A stretch of DNA of 64,000 bases, from the NCBI GenBank assembly GCA_949035555.1, contig CAROLD010000008.1, positions 1-64,000 on the forward strand. The letters are read 5' to 3'. The first letter of the stretch is position 1. Every line of letters begins with the position of its first letter. Below, one piece after another: positions 26,318-35,039 of this stretch. This DNA comes from an uncultured bacterium (GTDB lineage Bacteria > Cyanobacteriota > Vampirovibrionia > Gastranaerophilales > Gastranaerophilaceae). The notes under the pieces were generated by a model that saw only the letters and a list, made by a program, of their open reading frames with translations, was not told the origin of the DNA and ran no database searches. The position numbers and the translations under genes are program-made.

Positions 26318-27283
26318 ATGGACAAAAAATTACACCTGGATAAAGTAACAAAAGAATTTGTAAAATCACTTGAAATAAAAGATACAAAACCATTGTATGA
26401 ATTAACTCCGGATGAAGCAAGAAAATTTCTACTCAGTTTGCAAAGCAAAACTCATATTGAAATTGATGCAGATATCATCGATACATTTATACCCACTGAA
26501 AATTTAAGAGAAGCAGATGTTCGTTTCATTCGCCCAAAAAATTCTCAAAACGAAATTCTTCCGTTAATTTTATATATTCATGGCGGCGGCTGGATACTAG
26601 GTGACAAAGATACACACGATATGTTAGTACGAAGACTTGCTAACTGCACAAATTCCGTTGTGGCATTTGTAAATTATTCTCACTCACCTGAAGCTAAGTA
26701 CCCGACAGCATTAAACGAAATTTACGCAGTATTTGAATACTTACACAAACATTATAAGGATTTTAACATCAATCCTGATAAAACTATAATTGCAGGAGAC
26801 AGTGCCGGCGGAAATATGGCTGCAGCTATAGCAATTAAGGCAAAAAAAGAAAACGGTCCAAATCTTTTATTACAAGTTCTTTTATATCCGGTAACTGATG
26901 CATCAATGGATACAGAATCCTATAATATATTCAAAAACGGTCCTTGGCTTACTAAAAAAGCAATGGAATGGTTCTGGGATGCATATCTGCCTGACAAAAA
27001 ATCAAAAGATGATATTTATGTCTCTCCATTAAAAGCCGAAATCTCTGATCTTGAAAATCTTCCTCCGGCACTTGTTATCGTAGATGAAAACGATGTATTA
27101 AGAGATGAAGGTGAAGCATATGCCTCAAAATTGGAAGAAGCCGGCGTTGATGTCTTTAGTGTAAGAATAAACAGCACCCATCACGACTTTATGATGCTGA
27201 ACGCACTTGCGGAATCTTGTCCTTATAAAGGAGCATTTTCAATTATTTGTAACACAATCAATAGAAAATTAAATGAAGTTTAA
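26318..27283 (+). CDS. Alpha/beta hydrolase, hormone-sensitive-lipase-type esterase
   Basis: A 321-residue cytoplasmic esterase. The oxyanion motif HGGGW at 88-92 and the nucleophile elbow GDSAGG at 160-165 (Ser162) define the HSL (family IV) group. The acid is probably in DENDVLRDE near 258 and the base His in STHHDFMML near 290. Members hydrolyse short acyl esters; the substrate is unknown. The start follows AAAGGAG. Its stop overlaps by four bases the stop of the convergent 118-residue gene, and no terminator separates them. Confidence 0.93.
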   Translation: MDKKLHLDKVTKEFVKSLEIKDTKPLYELTPDEARKFLLSLQSKTHIEIDADIIDTFIPTENLREADVRFIRPKNSQNEILPLILYIHGGGWILGDKDTHDMLVRRLANCTNSVVAFVNYSHSPEAKYPTALNEIYAVFEYLHKHYKDFNINPDKTIIAGDSAGGNMAAAIAIKAKKENGPNLLLQVLLYPVTDASMDTESYNIFKNGPWLTKKAMEWFWDAYLPDKKSKDDIYVSPLKAEISDLENLPPALVIVDENDVLRDEGEAYASKLEEAGVDVFSVRINSTHHDFMMLNALAESCPYKGAFSIICNTINRKLNEV

Positions 27284-27636
27284 ACAGCCTGAGATGATTT
27301 TTTCATATCTTGTGCAGTTGTAACCCCTTGAACATCTTTGACAATAAATGGACGAACAAATGCCCAGGTTCCATATAGAGATGTTAAAACGCCTGCAATA
27401 CTTAAAGGTTTTGATATTTTTGGATGTTTACTTATTAACGAACCGAGAGTAAGCAAGGTAGTACCGGTCATTATTCCAAGATATCCTTTAAATATGGTTC
27501 TCGGCACAAGAATTGAATCTGTCATATCCGATGAATTTCTAGTTTTTTGATAGAACATTGCCAGATAATCCTTTTTGTCTGGCTTTTTCTCTGTAATTTG
27601 AGATGTGAATGCGGGCTGTATACTGTTTATTTTCAT
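27280..27636 (-). CDS. Small membrane protein with N-terminal FTS-type tag motif (118 aa)
   Basis: Unrecognised. It starts after AGAGGT. The N-terminus MKINSIQPAFTSQITEKK has Phe10-Thr-Ser, a variant of the Phe-x-(Gly/Ala) tag found in other proteins here. After a polar segment, two hydrophobic stretches (about 49-67 and 76-96: YLGIMTGTTLLTLGSLI and PLSIAGVLTSLYGTWAFV) suggest a two-pass membrane protein. It ends in a polar tail. The tag is before the membrane region and no cleavable signal peptide is present. Confidence 0.65.
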   Translation of the reverse strand: MKINSIQPAFTSQITEKKPDKKDYLAMFYQKTRNSSDMTDSILVPRTIFKGYLGIMTGTTLLTLGSLISKHPKISKPLSIAGVLTSLYGTWAFVRPFIVKDVQGVTTAQDMKKSSQAV

Positions 27637-27688
27637 AATTGACCTCTTTGTAGTTATTAAATCCGTAAAAAATATTTTTTGCTTAAAT

Positions 27689-28867
27689 TTATTTTTTTAT
27701 GGTAAATCCTGTTTGTACAATATTTTTCCCAAATTTAGCTTCCAGCTTATCAAAACACCTGGTAAGTTTTTTCTTTTTTTCTTCAATATTAGTGTCCGAA
27801 TATAAAGATAATTGCTCAGTACCTTGTTCTCCAATTTTTTCAAGAAATACACCGGTACTCCGATATAAAATATCAGGTTTATAAATTTCTTCCAGAAGCT
27901 TTATTGCAACATTTGAAATTTCAAGTTCGAAATCAGTTGGAGCCCTTAAATCATTTTTTGCATAATATACCCTAAAATCTTTTGTCCGAAGCATTACCCC
28001 GACTTGAAGACATTTTGTATCATAAAGTCTCAATTTTCGGCAAGAGGTATGAATATGCCTGTTTAACTCATTTTTTATAAAATTGAAATCTGATGTAAAA
28101 ATACCAAATGCACGGGTATTTTGAATAGATTTCGGAATTTTTTCGTCATTAACAACAGGAGAAACCATTTTGGCAGAAAGTTCGTGCTTCATTTCAAGTC
28201 CGTGAATACCAATATTTTTATCAAGCCAACTGTCAGATGCACAAAGAAGTTCCTGAGCGGTTAAAATCCCATTTTGCTTAAACTTAACTGTTAGACGTCT
28301 GCCAATCCCCCAGATTTCTTCAATTTTTGTATGACGAAGTTCCTGTACAATTTTTCGTTTACCAATAATAAAAACCCCTTCGGGATGATTTTTAGCTTTG
28401 TCTGATGCAAGTTTTGAAAGAGTTTTGGTAGAACTTACACCGATAGATACCGGAATATCAGCCTCTTTTAAAATTCGTCCGCGTAAATAAACAGCAAGCT
28501 TATAATAATTCTTTTTGTAAAGCCTGGTTAACCCGGTCAAATCAACAAATGCTTCATCAATCGAATACACTTGAACAAACGGACTGAAATTTTTTAAGAT
28601 TGACATAACCTCATTTGATACAGAGCTGTAATATTCATGGTCTGCTGTTATATAAACAGCTTTTGGATGTTCCTTTTTTGCCATAAAATAAGGCTCTCCC
28701 ATTCTCACACCCATTTTTTTTGCCTCACGAGAACGAGAAATAACACATCCTTCGCTATTTGAAAGTACACAAACAGCTTTTCCTTTTAACTCCGGGTTTC
28801 TTTTTTGCTCACAAGAAACAAAAAAAGAATCACAGTCAACTAACGCTATTACCTTCTGTTTTGTCAT
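27689..28867 (-). CDS. Y-family DNA polymerase (UmuC/DinB-like)
   Basis: A 392-residue translesion polymerase. The start is placed at the ATG 28867 (MTKQKVIALVDCDSFF). VDCDSFFVSCEQ carries the first metal Asp. VLSNSEGCVISRSREAKKMG is the UmuC-like fingers motif, and YSIDEAFVDLTGL holds the catalytic Asp-Glu. SIGVSSTKTLSKLASDKAK and the HhH region IEEIWGIGRR follow, then a little-finger domain. The SNSEGCVISRS stretch is closer to UmuC than DinB. No umuD is next to it. It is divergent from an exported-protein gene. A palindromic promoter 64-82 bases upstream of this start could be a shared damage-response operator, but that is inference. Confidence 0.93.
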   Translation of the reverse strand: MTKQKVIALVDCDSFFVSCEQKRNPELKGKAVCVLSNSEGCVISRSREAKKMGVRMGEPYFMAKKEHPKAVYITADHEYYSSVSNEVMSILKNFSPFVQVYSIDEAFVDLTGLTRLYKKNYYKLAVYLRGRILKEADIPVSIGVSSTKTLSKLASDKAKNHPEGVFIIGKRKIVQELRHTKIEEIWGIGRRLTVKFKQNGILTAQELLCASDSWLDKNIGIHGLEMKHELSAKMVSPVVNDEKIPKSIQNTRAFGIFTSDFNFIKNELNRHIHTSCRKLRLYDTKCLQVGVMLRTKDFRVYYAKNDLRAPTDFELEISNVAIKLLEEIYKPDILYRSTGVFLEKIGEQGTEQLSLYSDTNIEEKKKKLTRCFDKLEAKFGKNIVQTGFTIKK

Positions 28868-28914
28868 AATATTAATATTAAACATATCTTAAATTAAGTC
28901 AATGATGAAATTAC

Positions 28915-28949
28915 TTGATATAATTGAAAAAACTGTTATAATAACAGTT
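28915..28949 (+). promoter_or_regulatory. Promoter whose -10 lies inside a 19-bp perfect palindrome
   Basis: TTGATA (28915-28920), a 16-base spacer and TATAAT (28937-28942). The palindrome aactgttat-a-ataacagtt covers 28931-28949 and is centred on the -10 box. The ATG of the downstream gene is at 28950, so the transcript would have little or no leader. The arrangement looks like an operator that occludes RNA polymerase. Confidence 0.55.
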
Positions 28950-29561
28950 ATGAGAGCATTTTTTATAATTTTTTCATTACTGATAGGATTAACAATTTCT
29001 TACGCTAACGCAGAAGAATTAACAACAGTACAGCTGGAAATGCGCGGTTATGATGAAATTACCCTGCCGGAAGGTTCATTTATTCCTGTTATAAATCTTC
29101 AGGAAATCTCAACTGAAACCTGTCCGGAAGGGTATAAGGTAAAATTTATTTCGACAAATGATTTATTTATGTATGAAACAAATATTATTCCACGTAACTC
29201 TGAATTCTATGGATACATTGAAAAAATTAACGAGCCTGTAATTGGAACAAACGCCTCTATGAAAGTTAAAATAACAAAACTTGTAATCAGAGACGGATTT
29301 GAAATTCCTATTAGAGGCTACCTGTACACATCCAACGGGAATCTTATAGGCGGAGAGCTTACCCCGCCGTCCGAATGGGTTAAAATGCCTCATTACCAAA
29401 GTAAATTCCAAGGAATTTCTTGGAACCACAGAAGCGCAACTCTTCAAATAAGACCCGGCGGCAAGCGCAGTATGGGACATCATACTAAAATCTCGGCAGG
29501 TGAACAACAGATTATTATCCTCACTGCTCCTGCTCAAATTACACATACCATAACGGATTAG
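28950..29561 (+). CDS. Exported protein of unknown function (203 aa)
   Basis: The start at 28950 gives a standard signal peptide (MRAFFIIFSLLIGLTISYANA). A longer frame from 28902 would cover the promoter. The mature protein is beta-rich (LPEGSFIPVINLQEIS, ASMKVKITKLVIRDGFEIPI, ATLQIRPG) with a pair of Cys-free strands. One Cys lies near residue 58. The phrase GFEIPIRGYLYTSNGNLIGGEL parallels GLTIPISAIVKTDDNTGTLIGG in the next gene, so the two share a barrel-like domain. Both precede a tonB-exbB-exbD-exbD cluster and may act in the same envelope process. Confidence 0.65.
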   Translation: MRAFFIIFSLLIGLTISYANAEELTTVQLEMRGYDEITLPEGSFIPVINLQEISTETCPEGYKVKFISTNDLFMYETNIIPRNSEFYGYIEKINEPVIGTNASMKVKITKLVIRDGFEIPIRGYLYTSNGNLIGGELTPPSEWVKMPHYQSKFQGISWNHRSATLQIRPGGKRSMGHHTKISAGEQQIIILTAPAQITHTITD

Positions 29562-29638
29562 TTAATTAATAAATTGACAAAACACTTAAATGAGGTAAAA
29601 TGTAAAAAGAAGAGTATTGTTTTAGGGAGAAGGGTATT

Positions 29639-30370
29639 TTGAAAAAAATAATTATATTAGCCGCAGTATTATTAAGCGTTAACTCTTGCTATGCAGCATC
29701 CAATTTTAGCTACCAGCAAGATGTTCCAAAATCAGGCTTTAAACCTGATTATTATAACGAAAACTACAGATTAAACAGCAATACCTTAAAAGGAAGTGTT
29801 GTAACCGTTCCTGCGGGACAAACATTTAAAGCTGTCCTGATGGCTCCTGTAACATCGGAAACGGCTTATAACGGACAGACAATTACTCTTGCGTTGAACA
29901 GTGATTTTTACTATAACGGTAACCGCATTGCTCCTGCCGGAAGTTCTGTAACAGGAACAGTAATCGAATCCGCAAAAGCAAAACACGGAACAATCAATGG
30001 TAAGCTGACTCTAAGATTTACCCAAATTATGACACCTACAGGATTAACAATTCCGATTTCTGCAATTGTTAAGACAGATGATAATACAGGAACTTTAATA
30101 GGCGGTTCAAAATTTGATGTTGCCGCGGAATATACAAAAGATATCGCAGTAGGAGCTGGTGCCGGAGCTGTAATAGGAACCATTGCCGGTCCGCTATCCG
30201 GCGGGAGTGCAGGCAGAGGTGCCGCCTTAATGACAGCTGTTGGCGCTGGCGGCGGGCTTGTTAAATCAATATGGGACAAAGGGGCTGATGTTGAAATTCC
30301 TGCCAATGCAGGGATTGAACTCATACTAACCCAGCCGATTACCGTCAATCCGGCAGGGTTAGAAAATTAG
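29639..30370 (+). CDS. Exported beta-barrel-like protein, TrbI/VirB10-C-like fold (TTG start)
   Basis: A 243-residue secreted protein. It starts with TTG at 29639, after GGGAGAAGGG, so that the next residues KKIIILAAVLLSVNSCYAA form a signal peptide. The mature region has the pattern VPAGQTFKAVLMAPVTSET, then APAGSSVTGTVIESAKAKH and LTLRFTQIMTPTGLTIPISA. This recalls the repeated beta domain of TrbI/VirB10-type proteins, without any conjugation genes nearby. A Gly/Ala-rich segment (AVGAGAGAVIGTIAGPLSGG, near 178-198) could insert in membrane. It is related to the preceding gene and is placed directly upstream of tonB. Confidence 0.65.
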   Translation: MKKIIILAAVLLSVNSCYAASNFSYQQDVPKSGFKPDYYNENYRLNSNTLKGSVVTVPAGQTFKAVLMAPVTSETAYNGQTITLALNSDFYYNGNRIAPAGSSVTGTVIESAKAKHGTINGKLTLRFTQIMTPTGLTIPISAIVKTDDNTGTLIGGSKFDVAAEYTKDIAVGAGAGAVIGTIAGPLSGGSAGRGAALMTAVGAGGGLVKSIWDKGADVEIPANAGIELILTQPITVNPAGLEN

Positions 30371-30448
30371 TAATTCGGGTGATAATTTTATTTTAGATTT
30401 AAAATAAAATCATTAACGAAAATAAGAAATTTGTTGTTAGGGAATGAA

Positions 30449-31675
30449 ATGTCAATACTAAATAAATACACAGAAAACAGAGATCCGAGAACAGAGGAAT
30501 TAAAAAACAAATCAGAATTCCGTATGCCGGCAGTTACAAGAGAAGATAAAGAATCAATCAACTTAAAAAAAGGGATTACTATATCTGCAATTATTCATCC
30601 TGCATCTCTTTTGACTTTGTGGCTTATATTAACAATTCTTGCAATTTTAGGTATTAACCTGAAAATGTTTGAAAAACCAAAGCCTAAAATTAACGACATA
30701 GAATTTGTTCTTGTAGATAAAGAAGATACACCAAAAGATAAAAATACAAGATTTAGAGCAGACAGAAACTCAAGAACAGGCGGTATAAACGACCCGAAAA
30801 AACCTGTATCAATGCCATCAGCAACACCTGCGGCAAAACCGTCACCATCAGCTGCTCCGGCTCCGGCACCTAAAAAGCCGTCATTAATTAATAAAATTAC
30901 TCAGAGTGTTGCACCTAAAACGCCGACGCAAACTCCGCCAAAGGCAACAACTCCGCAGAAAAATGTAACTCCTGCACCGGAAGTGTCAAAAGCTGTTCCA
31001 AAACCTGAAGTTGCAAAACCTCAGCCTCCTACAGCAAGACCTTCAATTAAACCGCCAATGACTCCAAAGGCGATTTCAAAACCTTCATCAACACCGTTTA
31101 AAGTTCCGGTACCGGCAGGCGGTACTAAAGCCGGACAATATGCAACAGGTCCGATTAGCGGCTCAGGAACATCAAATAAAGGCGGTACAAAAGGCGGTGG
31201 AACTTATGCACCGAACCCGTCATTAGCACCTGTAGGAAGCGGTTCCGGCAATAGATTGGCTTCAGGCTCCGGCACAGGGCATGGCACAGGAACAGGTACC
31301 GGATCCGGAAGAGGAACCGGCTCTGGAGGCGGAAACCCTGGAGGAGGCGGAGGTCGCCCCGGAATTGACGCCGTTAGAGAACCTGATTTCGGACCATACA
31401 TGAGAGAACTCCAAAGACGTATCAAAATGAACTGGGATCCGCCAAAAGGAAACGAAAGTAAACGTGTAGTTCTGTTGTTTAAAATTGCAAAAGACGGAAG
31501 ATTACTATCTTGCAGTGTATTCAAATCATCAGGACTGCCAAATGCAGACAAAGCGGCACTTAATGCTGTTCACTTAGCAGCTCCGTTCAGACCGCTCCCG
31601 CCTGAATATAAAGGACAAAGTATTGATATTCAATTCACATTTGACTACAACGTATTCGGTGCTACAAAATATTAA
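30449..31675 (+). CDS. TonB/TolA-like energy-transducing protein
   Basis: A 408-residue inner-membrane protein. It starts at the ATG 30449 after AGGGAA; the longer TTG frame is rejected. A cytoplasmic N-terminus is followed by one membrane helix at about 44-70 (ITISAIIHPASLLTLWLILT). A Pro/Ala/Lys-rich spacer covers 110-235 and a Gly/Ser/Thr-rich tract 245-315. The C-terminal TonB/TolA domain spans about 325-408 (MRELQRRIKMNWDPP, VVLLFKIAKDGRLLSCSVFKSSG). It should span the periplasm and pass proton-motive energy from the ExbBD complex encoded next. The two-part low-complexity spacer (Pro then Gly) is notable. TonB versus TolA identity cannot be fixed by sequence alone. Confidence 0.9.
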   Translation: MSILNKYTENRDPRTEELKNKSEFRMPAVTREDKESINLKKGITISAIIHPASLLTLWLILTILAILGINLKMFEKPKPKINDIEFVLVDKEDTPKDKNTRFRADRNSRTGGINDPKKPVSMPSATPAAKPSPSAAPAPAPKKPSLINKITQSVAPKTPTQTPPKATTPQKNVTPAPEVSKAVPKPEVAKPQPPTARPSIKPPMTPKAISKPSSTPFKVPVPAGGTKAGQYATGPISGSGTSNKGGTKGGGTYAPNPSLAPVGSGSGNRLASGSGTGHGTGTGTGSGRGTGSGGGNPGGGGGRPGIDAVREPDFGPYMRELQRRIKMNWDPPKGNESKRVVLLFKIAKDGRLLSCSVFKSSGLPNADKAALNAVHLAAPFRPLPPEYKGQSIDIQFTFDYNVFGATKY

Positions 31676-31708
31676 AAATGTTACTACAGAAAATGAGGAT
31701 AAAAAACT

Positions 31709-32359
31709 ATGGAATTATTATTAGAATCAATTAAAATGGACTGGCCGGTACTTTTACCAATCTTTGCCTGCTCAATTCTTGTACTTGGCGTTGTTATCAG
31801 CAAATGGTCATTCTATCAAAAAAACCAGCGCGATATCACAGTTTATATGAGAGAACTCAACAGAGAACTTTCAAAAAATGATTTATCAGGCGCTCAAAAT
31901 ATCGCTATTCGTTGCGGAGGCGTTATCGGTGAAGTTATTGAAGAAGCTGTCAGAATTTTCTCTGAACAAAGAAACGGATTTTCACGTTCATTTGATATTT
32001 CTGCGGCATTAGCAACAAGAAAACTGGAAAGTCACTTAACAATCTTAGGTACAATCGGCGGTGTAGCTCCATTCTTAGGTTTGTTCGGTACTGTTGTCAG
32101 AATTCTTTTGACATTCAATATCTTAGCTGATTCAGGCAATCAGGCGGCTACAGTTGCTTCCGGTATCGGTTCTGCGTTGATTGCAACAGCTTTCGGTCTT
32201 GGAGTTGCGATTGTTGCAGTTATCTTCTTTAACTCATTCCAATCAATTGTTAAACACTACGAAGATGACTTCCAATTAATCAAATTATTATTCTTAAGCT
32301 TTGTTGATGCGGAAGAAGCTCAAAATAACAAATATTCATCTTCAAAAGTTAACTTATAA
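31709..32359 (+). CDS. ExbB/TolQ-type proton channel subunit
   Basis: A 216-residue MotA/TolQ/ExbB protein with three membrane helices, at about 12-32, 110-135 and 150-178. The conserved GTIGGVAPFLGLFGTVVRIL and the third-helix ATVASGIGSALIATAFGLGV are diagnostic. It forms the pentameric channel that, with ExbD, uses proton flow to move the TonB-like protein encoded 33 bases upstream. Ribosome site GAGGA before the ATG. Part of a five- or six-gene envelope cluster. Confidence 0.94.
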   Translation: MELLLESIKMDWPVLLPIFACSILVLGVVISKWSFYQKNQRDITVYMRELNRELSKNDLSGAQNIAIRCGGVIGEVIEEAVRIFSEQRNGFSRSFDISAALATRKLESHLTILGTIGGVAPFLGLFGTVVRILLTFNILADSGNQAATVASGIGSALIATAFGLGVAIVAVIFFNSFQSIVKHYEDDFQLIKLLFLSFVDAEEAQNNKYSSSKVNL

Positions 32360-32371
32360 TAGGTAAATAAA

Positions 32372-32842
32372 ATGGCATTCAGCACAAATAAAAAACAAAA
32401 ATTATTCACAGAAATCAATATTACACCGTTAACAGATATCTTTCTGGTACTGTTAATCATTATGATGGTTGTGGCACCTTCATTCCAGTCAATGGACAAT
32501 GCTGTAGATGTGCCTGTCGTAAACAACGGAGTAAATATTGAAGAATCAAAAGTTACGGTATCTGTAACTCAAGATGGCGCAATGTATGTTAACGGGGAAC
32601 CAACAACCGCAGGTGCGTTAACCGACAAACTTATCGCGGTGAAAGGTGATATCGAAGCTCCTGAAGTTGTTGTAAAAGCTGATAAAAATATTAAAAGTGC
32701 TAAAATCATGGATATTATGAATGCGGCGCAAAATGCCGAATACAAAAAACTTGTTGTAGCTGGCGAACCGCTTAACAAAAAAGAGCAAAAAGAACTTGAA
32801 CAAAAGGCCGGACAGGTTAATATTCCGGAAGATGGAGAGTAA
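32372..32842 (+). CDS. ExbD/TolR family protein, first copy
   Basis: A 156-residue single-pass protein. EINITPLTDIFLVLLIIMMV near residues 11-30 contains the conserved membrane Asp (PLTD) needed for proton conduction. The periplasmic domain includes VTVSVTQDGAMYVNGEP and VVVKADKNIKSAKIMDIMNAA. Its tail is longer and more acidic (KKEQKELEQKAGQ) than that of the second copy. DNA encoding the membrane segment (32423-32470) is almost identical to 32875-32922 in the next gene. It follows exbB by 12 bases. Confidence 0.94.
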   Translation: MAFSTNKKQKLFTEINITPLTDIFLVLLIIMMVVAPSFQSMDNAVDVPVVNNGVNIEESKVTVSVTQDGAMYVNGEPTTAGALTDKLIAVKGDIEAPEVVVKADKNIKSAKIMDIMNAAQNAEYKKLVVAGEPLNKKEQKELEQKAGQVNIPEDGE

Positions 32843-32844
32843 TT

Positions 32845-33228
32845 ATGAGAGAAACATTTAACGAAATTAACATCACACCGTTAACAGATATCTTTCTGGT
32901 TCTTTTAATCATTATGATGGTTATCGCTCCGCTTCTTGACCAACAGGGTATAAGCCTTAGCGTACCGGAAAATGTTGCAGAAGAACAAATGGACAACAAA
33001 GAAACAAAAATTTTGACTGTAATGGTAACTAAAAATAACAAATATTATATTCACAATGAAGAGATCTCTCCTGACAGACTCGGCACAGTATTAAGTCAGG
33101 AAATAAAAAATTATCCTGACGGACTTCTCATAGAAACTGACGGCGATGCAACACACGGCGCAGTAGTAACGCTGATGGATAAAGCAAGATATGCAGGTGT
33201 AAAAGCCATATCTCTGGATCAAATATAA
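32845..33228 (+). CDS. ExbD/TolR family protein, second copy
   Basis: A 127-residue paralogue of the preceding gene, starting two bases after its stop with GGAGAG as ribosome site. It has the same membrane motif (NITPLTDIFLVLLIIMMV) with Asp, then a periplasmic domain with LTVMVTKNNKYYIHNEEI and LLIETDGDATHGAVVTLMDK. Two different ExbD subunits may form a heterodimer in the channel. It is the last gene of the cluster before a strong terminator. Confidence 0.94.
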   Translation: MRETFNEINITPLTDIFLVLLIIMMVIAPLLDQQGISLSVPENVAEEQMDNKETKILTVMVTKNNKYYIHNEEISPDRLGTVLSQEIKNYPDGLLIETDGDATHGAVVTLMDKARYAGVKAISLDQI

Positions 33229-33249
33229 TAATAAAACCATAGTATAAAT

Positions 33250-33279
33250 AAAAAAGACCGATAACTATCGGTCTTTTTT
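33250..33279. terminator. Bidirectional terminator after the exbD genes
   Basis: A stem aaaaaagaccgat/atcggtctttttt with a 4-base loop lies between convergent genes. Confidence 0.88.
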
Positions 33280-33280
33280 A

Positions 33281-34783
33281 TTATGCATAGCTCCACCAAT
33301 TATAATCAGGCGGAATTTCGTCTTCATAAGATTTATTTATATGGTCAGCAATTGTATCCTTTTCATTTACACCGTTAACCGCCGTTGTAGCATTATCTCC
33401 TAATTGCTTATAAACATCTTGTCCAATACTGTCATTATAGTCTGCATCTGCCTGATATGCGGCATATTCACCCCAAGCGGTATAAAGCAAATATTGTAGT
33501 CTTTCGTACATGGCATTTTCTTCAGCTGTTTTATTGCCTGAACAAATATTACTCCAATGGGCAAGGTAATAGCTATACTCATCATCACTGACTATCCCCT
33601 TGTTATGAAGTTCAATTATGATATTACCGTCAATAGAACCGATATTATCTGCATAATATCTGTAAGCGGTCGCATGTGTTAACTCGTGAACTAATGTATT
33701 AACCAGAGTGTACCAATTACCATCAAGTAAACTAATATCTAATGTTATCCCTAAATCATTGACGCTTGTATCATTATCATTACCCCATAGAGCAAATTTA
33801 CCTGTTTCACCATTTTTATTTTCATAATCATATGACCAAGCCATATAATTATATGATCCGAGTGTCCTGTATCCTGAGGTATTTCCTGCATTCAAATCAG
33901 CAATCGCAATATTTCCGACTTTGATAGTGTTGTGGCTATCAGTCTGCCCCATTAGTCTGTGCAGGGCATCAAGCTGGTCTGTCATGCCTGCCGCCTGTAA
34001 ATATTCTTCTGTTTTTTCGATTGCAAACTCAAGTTTTTTCTGATTTGAAAGTTGTTCGTAAGTTCTTTGGATTTGATTAGAATAATTATTAACTTTTGTT
34101 TGGTATGCACTAAAGTTTTCACCAAGTTCTTCTCCGATTAAATTTTTAATTTCATCATAAGACAAAATACCATTATCATTGATATCTAATTTATCAAAAA
34201 CTCTATTAAGTGAACCAAAAAAGTCATTATTACTGTCTTCCCAGTCATCATCCTGAGTCAGAGAAACCAGTTGAGCTTTAGAAAGACCTGAGGATTTAGT
34301 TATTGAAGAATCCAGAGTATTCAGATATTCAAACATAGTATCAACATCACAGAATTCCTCTATAAAAGATTTCTTTTCGGATGGTTCCGGCGGGATAACA
34401 GGAATATCCGGTTCATCCGGATCCGGTGTGCCAGGATTAGGCTCTATAGGATTAGTAATTCCGTTATGAAGGTTGTAGATAACCTGTTTAATTCGGGTAA
34501 TCTCTGACGGTGAAAAATCTCTGTAGGTTGTGGATAATTTACTTTGATTAACCGTTGGATTGCCTTTAGTCGGAACTGAAGCAGTTTTACATAATTTTTC
34601 GATTGCTTCATCTGATAATGTTGAACCGATAGAATCAACACTAATTTCATTTTCTAAATCTTTAGCACCGATTTTAGCAGATGAGGTAGTGGAAACAAAA
34701 TTAATATTCTGTACCAATTCAGGTGCAGACAGATTTTTTTTAGCTGTATAATTTAATAAAGATAAATTATTATTGATTTCCAT
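33281..34783 (-). CDS. EF-hand plus HExxH putative metallopeptidase (500 aa)
   Basis: A 500-residue protein with no signal peptide. A canonical calcium-binding EF-hand loop DINDNGILSYDE is at residues 200-211. The zinc-type motif VHELTHATAYRYY lies at 365-377 (His366, Glu367, His370). A third ligand may be in AWGEYAAY near 438. A Pro/Asp/Glu-rich linker occupies 110-136 (NPGTPDPDEPDIPVIPPEPS). The N-terminus is polar (MEINNNLSLLNYTAKKN) with NINFVST near 26-32, possibly a weak form of the tag seen elsewhere. Ribosome site AAGAGGT. Possibly a secreted effector using a non-Sec route, as both motifs fit an extracellular calcium-dependent protease; that is inference. Confidence 0.75.
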   Translation of the reverse strand: MEINNNLSLLNYTAKKNLSAPELVQNINFVSTTSSAKIGAKDLENEISVDSIGSTLSDEAIEKLCKTASVPTKGNPTVNQSKLSTTYRDFSPSEITRIKQVIYNLHNGITNPIEPNPGTPDPDEPDIPVIPPEPSEKKSFIEEFCDVDTMFEYLNTLDSSITKSSGLSKAQLVSLTQDDDWEDSNNDFFGSLNRVFDKLDINDNGILSYDEIKNLIGEELGENFSAYQTKVNNYSNQIQRTYEQLSNQKKLEFAIEKTEEYLQAAGMTDQLDALHRLMGQTDSHNTIKVGNIAIADLNAGNTSGYRTLGSYNYMAWSYDYENKNGETGKFALWGNDNDTSVNDLGITLDISLLDGNWYTLVNTLVHELTHATAYRYYADNIGSIDGNIIIELHNKGIVSDDEYSYYLAHWSNICSGNKTAEENAMYERLQYLLYTAWGEYAAYQADADYNDSIGQDVYKQLGDNATTAVNGVNEKDTIADHINKSYEDEIPPDYNWWSYA

Positions 34784-34921
34784 AAAATACCTCTTATACT
34801 CAATATCGGAAGTGTTAAATATTTTCTTTAAGAAATACCTAAGTTTGTTACATAATATTTACAAAGCAAATAAACACTTACCAAATTCATTTTCTCTTGC
34901 AACATTTGTACCTATGCTTAT

Positions 34922-34950
34922 AAAAAAAAACGACTGTTTTACGAGTCGTT
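34922..34950 (-). terminator. Terminator of the 35040-36107 gene
   Basis: On the minus strand the stem aacgact/agtcgtt is followed by nine T. It lies 90 bases after the stop, leaving a long 3' untranslated region (34951-35039) in which I see no further gene. Confidence 0.8.
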
Positions 34951-35039
34951 GGAAAATCAATAGGAAAAAGGGAAAGGAAATTTTATTTACACCCAATCAT
35001 CAACAGAGAAAGGGTGATAGGAGTAACTTATATTTACCC

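Noticed and set aside
31204..31551. Pro-rich minus-strand frame inside the TonB-like gene
   Set aside because: It is the mirror of the Gly-rich codons of the real gene, with no ribosome site.
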